In this document: positions 54,178 to 57,456 of the stretch, piece after piece
Layout of the letters: the number at the start of each line of letters is the position of its first letter
Numbering within the stretch: the stretch's first letter is position 1
Source: Nitrospinales bacterium
GTDB lineage: Bacteria; Nitrospinota; Nitrospinia; Nitrospinales; VA-1
Direction of reading: 5' to 3'
DNA length: 57,456 bases
Assembly: GCA_022450865.1 (NCBI GenBank)
Contig: JAKUOQ010000005.1
Location: 1 to 57,456 of the forward strand
Translations under genes and position numbers: made by a program
The notes under the pieces: generated by a model
What the model was told of the DNA's origin: nothing
What the model saw: the letters and a program-made list of their open reading frames with translations, nothing else
The model's database searches: none

Positions 54178-54825
54178 TTATTGAATATTTTGAACCAACC
54201 ACATGCGATGTTTAGCATCTTTAGTAAGAAACCATAACGTAGAGCCGACTTTGAACAGTACCAGCCAAGCTGCCGAGTCTCCCTTTTGGCAGGTTTTTCT
54301 CTGATGCTTACCTTGATAAATTTCTTCTATGTATGAAACTTGATCACAGGTGGTGGAAGTCCAGTAATAATGAGCCCTATAATGATCGAAGATAGGGTTG
54401 ATCCAAGATCTTTTACCGCTGGCATTGACAACTTTTTCAGGGGAAAGAAGTGATCGGAGTTCAGGTAAAGTAGGGAGTCGCCAATCAGAACTTCCTGCAA
54501 AACTTTCGCTGCTTGCATAACCATAGGCATCTTTCAACTTCAATCTTTTATCAAGCCCTTTTTTAAGCCAGCGGAGTTTGTTGACTTTATCTGTAATAGT
54601 TCCATCGCCATTATCTACGAATTCAGGAGTGGGTAGTTGTGGCAAGCCGACTTCGTTTACTTTTTTACATTGTTTTAACAAGGGGGCAGAACCCGGGCAT
54701 GCATTCAATACTGAAAAATGATCCATTTTTTGCATCATCGTGCAAATATCTTTTAGTTTACATTTCGCGAAAGAAGGAACCGCCTGGGAAAGTAAAACTA
54801 TCAAAGTCAAAAGCACGATTCGCAT
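54178..54825 (-). CDS. secreted DUF1566 protein
   Basis: From ATG 54825 (AGGAG seven bases upstream) a signal peptide (MRIVLLTLIVLLSQAVPSFA) leads to a mature chain of about 195 residues with a four-Cys N-terminal part (KCKLKDICTMM, NACPGSAPLLKQC) and a C-terminal DUF1566 domain (DNGDGTITDKVNKLRWLKKG, SSDWRLPTLPELRSLL, YYWTSTTCDQ). The same domain occurs without a signal at 23924. An in-frame start at 54849 is less likely. Function unknown. Confidence 0.85.
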   Translation of the reverse strand: MRIVLLTLIVLLSQAVPSFAKCKLKDICTMMQKMDHFSVLNACPGSAPLLKQCKKVNEVGLPQLPTPEFVDNGDGTITDKVNKLRWLKKGLDKRLKLKDAYGYASSESFAGSSDWRLPTLPELRSLLSPEKVVNASGKRSWINPIFDHYRAHYYWTSTTCDQVSYIEEIYQGKHQRKTCQKGDSAAWLVLFKVGSTLWFLTKDAKHRMWLVQNIQ

Positions 54826-54959
54826 TTTCAAACTCCTTAATAGGTGCAAAAATTGTGTTAACGGATCAATCGGATCTGATCTTTTTCGTTTTGTTTAAGA
54901 ATCTGTCCGAAGGATACTATACTTATGTTTGTATATAAATTAAAAGTATATCGTGTTTA

Positions 54960-55790
54960 TTATCCTATATTGTCTCCAAAAGCTATTTTATTTAGCTCCA
55001 CAAAAGCGTCTTTGCTCTTCATTTCAATAAATAAATCGGTATTAACTATTTGATTGCTAGAGGTGTCAGGATTGATGTTAATGACGACTGTTCCCTTTTT
55101 ACTGAGATGGAGCGCAATATAATCATTAGTGGGTACGGCTCCTGAGCTTCCTACCAGAATTGCCAAGTCTATAGGTTCCTGTAAAAATTTTTTAAAATTA
55201 ATTTCCTGTTCGGGGTGGCCAGTGTATTCCCCATCCCCAAACATCAAGATATGAGGGCGCGCAATTCCGCGGCATTGGATACAAGAAGGAAAGTTGGAAG
55301 CTCGCATCGTTTGGCTGTCTAAGTTGCATAGTGGGACAGAAACATCGTCCCAAAATTGATGAGTACAAGTGTCGAGACATTGTAAACGCCACATTGAACC
55401 GTGAACTTCAAGTATTCTATTCCTATCACACCCTGACATCAGGTGTAACCCATCGGTGTTCGTTGTATGGATGAAACCCTCACATTTTTTAAACCATTCG
55501 TTGATAATTTGATAACCCTTGTGAGGCTGATTTTCGTGTGCATTTCTGCGGCGCCATTCATAAAAGGCCCATGCATGGGGAAGTACATTGCGAAAGGCCC
55601 ATGGACTGGCAAGATCTTGGGCCTCTAAATTTTTTTCTTTAAAGGGGGGGAAGTTTTTCCAATACCCGTCTTTGTCTCTGAATGTAGGGATGTTTGAATC
55701 AGCGCTCATACCCGCACTAGTTAACAACAGTATGCGCTTTGAATTTTTTATAGAGTCGGCAGATTTGTGAAGTGTTTCAAGCAATGCCAT
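54960..55790 (-). CDS. Sir2-family NAD-dependent deacylase, divergent
   Basis: The NAD site shows LLLTSAGMSADSNIPTFRDK in place of the standard GAG(I/A)S motif, with S replacing the first Gly. The usual TQNxDGL appears as TTNTDGLH. The catalytic His is kept (LEVHGSMW), and four Cys that could bind zinc are present (C..TC and CIQC), followed by RPHILMFGDGEY. Activity is therefore likely, with altered specificity, but unproven. ATG 55790 is the probable start, overlapping the HD gene by 14 bases; a TTG at 55814 is an alternative. Third gene of the cysH-HD-sir2 operon. Confidence 0.88.
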   Translation of the reverse strand: MALLETLHKSADSIKNSKRILLLTSAGMSADSNIPTFRDKDGYWKNFPPFKEKNLEAQDLASPWAFRNVLPHAWAFYEWRRRNAHENQPHKGYQIINEWFKKCEGFIHTTNTDGLHLMSGCDRNRILEVHGSMWRLQCLDTCTHQFWDDVSVPLCNLDSQTMRASNFPSCIQCRGIARPHILMFGDGEYTGHPEQEINFKKFLQEPIDLAILVGSSGAVPTNDYIALHLSKKGTVVININPDTSSNQIVNTDLFIEMKSKDAFVELNKIAFGDNIG

Positions 55791-56427
55791 CCCATTCCCT
55801 ATAAAATTGCTCAAGAAAGCTTTGCATGAACTGATGCCGTCCGTCAGCGATCCGTTTTCCGGTTTTTGTATTCATTCGTTCTTTTAATAGGAGCAGTTTT
55901 TCGTAAAAATGATTTATTGTGTGCCCTTTATTATTTTTGTAATCAGCATAGCTTTGATGGAGAACAGGTTTTTCATCGGGATGGTAGATAAGGCGGTTTT
56001 TATAACCGCCATAAGCAAAAGTCCGCGCTATCCCCAAGGCGCCAATCGCATCTAGACGATCTGCATCTTGTACGATTTTACCTTCTAAGGTTTTCATGGG
56101 TGTGGCAACCCCAGCGCCTTTGTATGAGATTGTGGATACTATATCAACAACCGATTCTGTTAGCTGAGGATCAACATCATTGTTGCTTAAAAACTCTTGG
56201 GCCATTGCGGGTCCTATGGAATCATCTCCGTTATGAAATTTCCAGTCAGCTATATCGTGGAGTAAGGCGCCTAATTCAACTGTTTCCAACTGAGCTTTCT
56301 CTTCGGTGGCGATTTTTTTTGCTAATGTCCAGACGCGAAAAATATGCCACCAGTCGTGCCCAGAACCATCTCCTGCAAGTTTGTTCTCTACGAATTTACA
56401 AGTTTTACTTATTATGGGATTAGTCAT
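55777..56427 (-). CDS. HD-domain phosphohydrolase
   Basis: The HD motif set is complete: GHDWWHIFRVWTLAKKIA (first His), ALLHDIADWKF (HD pair), and the Asp in VQDADRLDAIGALGIA, with HQSYADYKNNKG downstream. It resembles the YedJ-like HD family of about 215-230 residues, whose substrates are not settled. It begins three bases after the cysH stop and overlaps the sir2 start, so the three are translationally linked. Confidence 0.9.
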   Translation of the reverse strand: MTNPIISKTCKFVENKLAGDGSGHDWWHIFRVWTLAKKIATEEKAQLETVELGALLHDIADWKFHNGDDSIGPAMAQEFLSNNDVDPQLTESVVDIVSTISYKGAGVATPMKTLEGKIVQDADRLDAIGALGIARTFAYGGYKNRLIYHPDEKPVLHQSYADYKNNKGHTINHFYEKLLLLKERMNTKTGKRIADGRHQFMQSFLEQFYREWDGIA

Positions 56428-56430
56428 AGC

Positions 56431-57126
56431 CTAGTTGCGGGGATGCAGGCCACATTCTTTATGCTCGGGATTTTCCCACCACCATCTTCCAGCGCGGATA
56501 TCTTCTCCAGGTTTGATAGAGCGAGTACACGGGGCACACCCAATGCTTGGGTAATTCTTTTTATGTAATGCATTGACAGGAACTTTGTGTGTTTTGATAT
56601 AAGCTTCTACCTTCTCTTGCGTCCAGTCGGCCAGAGGATTTATTTTTATTAAAGGAGGGTGGTCAGTATCTTCTAAAACTTTTGATGTGTTCGAGCGAGT
56701 GATGGCCTGATCCCTTCTCAATCCAGTGACCCATGCATCTAGTTCTCCCAGTGCGCGGTTCAAAGGTTCGATTTTTCTAATTGCGCAGCATTCTTTTCGA
56801 TTTTCGATACTTTCCCTAAAGGAGAAGAAGCCTTTTTTCTGCACTAGCTTCTCTACCTGCTCAAGGTTCGGGAAATAGGTCTTGATTTCGAGACCGTAAT
56901 GCGAGCGTACCTTTTCCATAATTTCGTACGTTTCTTCATGAAGACGCCCTGTATCAAGAGTAAAAATAGTGATGGGACCTTTGAGTTTGGCGATCATATC
57001 AATAAGGATCATGTCTTCCATTCCAAAACTACAGGCGAGACCGGCTTTTAAGCCATACTGGTCAATAGCCCATTGAATCAGTTCTTCTGGAGATTTGGTT
57101 TCGAAGTCATTAGAAGAAATTTGCAT
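56431..57126 (-). CDS. cysH: assimilatory (phospho)adenylyl-sulfate reductase, likely APS type
   Basis: This enzyme reduces activated sulfate to sulfite for Cys synthesis. The PAPS-reductase fold motifs ACSFGMEDMILIDMIAK, TLDTGRLHEETYEI, GLRRDQAITR are present, as is the redox-active KECGLHP near the C-terminus. It also has the CC pair (KECCAIRKIEPLN) and the CxxC (IGCAPCTRSI) that bind a [4Fe-4S] cluster, which marks the APS reductase group. The length is 231 residues. It is the first gene of an operon with the HD and Sir2 genes. Confidence 0.94.
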   Translation of the reverse strand: MQISSNDFETKSPEELIQWAIDQYGLKAGLACSFGMEDMILIDMIAKLKGPITIFTLDTGRLHEETYEIMEKVRSHYGLEIKTYFPNLEQVEKLVQKKGFFSFRESIENRKECCAIRKIEPLNRALGELDAWVTGLRRDQAITRSNTSKVLEDTDHPPLIKINPLADWTQEKVEAYIKTHKVPVNALHKKNYPSIGCAPCTRSIKPGEDIRAGRWWWENPEHKECGLHPRN

Positions 57127-57139
57127 CGTTTGGTTCTGC

Positions 57140-57168
57140 TTGACAGTTAAAGGGATAGTTTATATAAA
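57140..57168 (+). promoter_or_regulatory. strong sigma-70 promoter for the protease gene
   Basis: TTGACA at 57140-57145 and TATAAA at 57163-57168 are separated by exactly 17 bases, a near-consensus promoter on the plus strand. It lies just upstream of, and divergent from, cysH, and about 100 bases before the ATG at 57271. Confidence 0.7.
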
Positions 57169-57270
57169 AACTGCTTAACAGATACTTTTTCACGACCTAA
57201 TTTAAAAATCAAGCTTGGATTTAGAAAAGCTCTCCATTAAACATATATGGCCTGCCATCTATTATTGAGA

Positions 57271-57456
57271 ATGATCAATCTTAAACTGCCAAAAAACTGT
57301 GTGCTTTTAGTTTTGTTTTTATTGGTTCCGTTGCAATTTAGCAGCGCGGGTGTTTTAGAGCAGGTTGAGCAGGAGCTTGTATCACTCGCAGATAAGGTTC
57401 GACCGGCGGTGGTCAGCCTTTCTCCTTACATTGCAAAAGGAGCTATAGGGCAAGGA
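57271..57456 (+). CDS. HtrA/DegP-like serine protease, N-terminal part
   Basis: The frame runs from ATG 57271 to the window edge (62 codons). A signal peptide-like stretch (NCVLLVLFLLVPLQFSSAG) is followed by LADKVRPAVVSLSPYI, matching the beginning of the protease domain of periplasmic HtrA/DegP proteins (the PAVV strand). The catalytic triad lies beyond the window, so activity cannot be judged. The promoter upstream is strong. The 3' end is missing because the window ends here. Confidence 0.7.
   Translation, partial: MINLKLPKNCVLLVLFLLVPLQFSSAGVLEQVEQELVSLADKVRPAVVSLSPYIAKGAIGQG

Overview
The window reads as a stretch of core chromosome from a Gram-negative, AT-leaning bacterium. Outer-membrane genes (an MlaA/VacJ-type protein, arabinose-5-phosphate isomerase for Kdo synthesis, several lipoproteins) point to a diderm. 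The arrangement rpsF-ssb-rpsR-DUF2232-rplI-dnaB, frequent TTG starts and the overall gene mix suggest a Nitrospinota or Desulfobacterota-like lineage. That placement is an inference from gene content, not from a marker phylogeny. I see no insertion sequence, prophage, integrase or CRISPR array.

Layout. 1-8264 (+): membrane half of NADH-quinone oxidoreductase (complex I), in the order nuoA(partial)-C-H-I-J-K-L-M-N, without nuoB, D, E, F or G in between. 8466-12658: a lipoprotein, an MscS-type channel, a very small transcription unit (14-codon ORF with a 13-nt Shine-Dalgarno match, hairpin and terminator), a small lipoprotein, a secreted nuclease-like protein and a 49-residue membrane protein. 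12726-17201 (-): a probable small RNA, tRNA-Arg(CCG), an orphan protein resembling nitrile-hydratase-type leader peptides, alaS and kdsD. 17340-23920 (+): polA, an Nfu/NifU-type Fe-S scaffold with a partner gene, clpS, a dicarboxylate symporter and a half-size TauE/SafE protein. 23924-27926: a DUF1566 protein, two paralogous secreted proteins with matching terminators around a third secreted protein, DUF2203, and a histidinol-phosphatase-like enzyme. 28076-37524: a SUMF1-fold protein, a very large membrane spermidine-synthase-like/TPR protein, another TPR protein, MlaA, a YyaL-type thioredoxin/glycosidase-fold protein and an FG-GAP lipoprotein. 37658-46504 (+): the ribosomal protein/replication operon, a TPR protein, an M23 peptidase and secA. 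46513-57126 (mostly -): a lysine-tailed DksA-type protein, a Dabb protein, a DjlA-like co-chaperone (+), two CNNM/CorC proteins, thiL, selO, a DUF1566 protein and a cysH-HD-sir2 operon. The window closes with the start of an HtrA/DegP-like protease behind a strong promoter.

The most unusual non-coding structure is the compact unit at 11020-11235 (-). It has its own promoter, a ribosome-binding site complementary to 13 nt of the 16S rRNA 3' end, a 14-codon ORF overlapped by a 15-bp hairpin, and an intrinsic terminator. A second possible small transcript with an extended -10 box and a 13-bp terminator stem lies 1.6 kb away at 12726-12841 (-).
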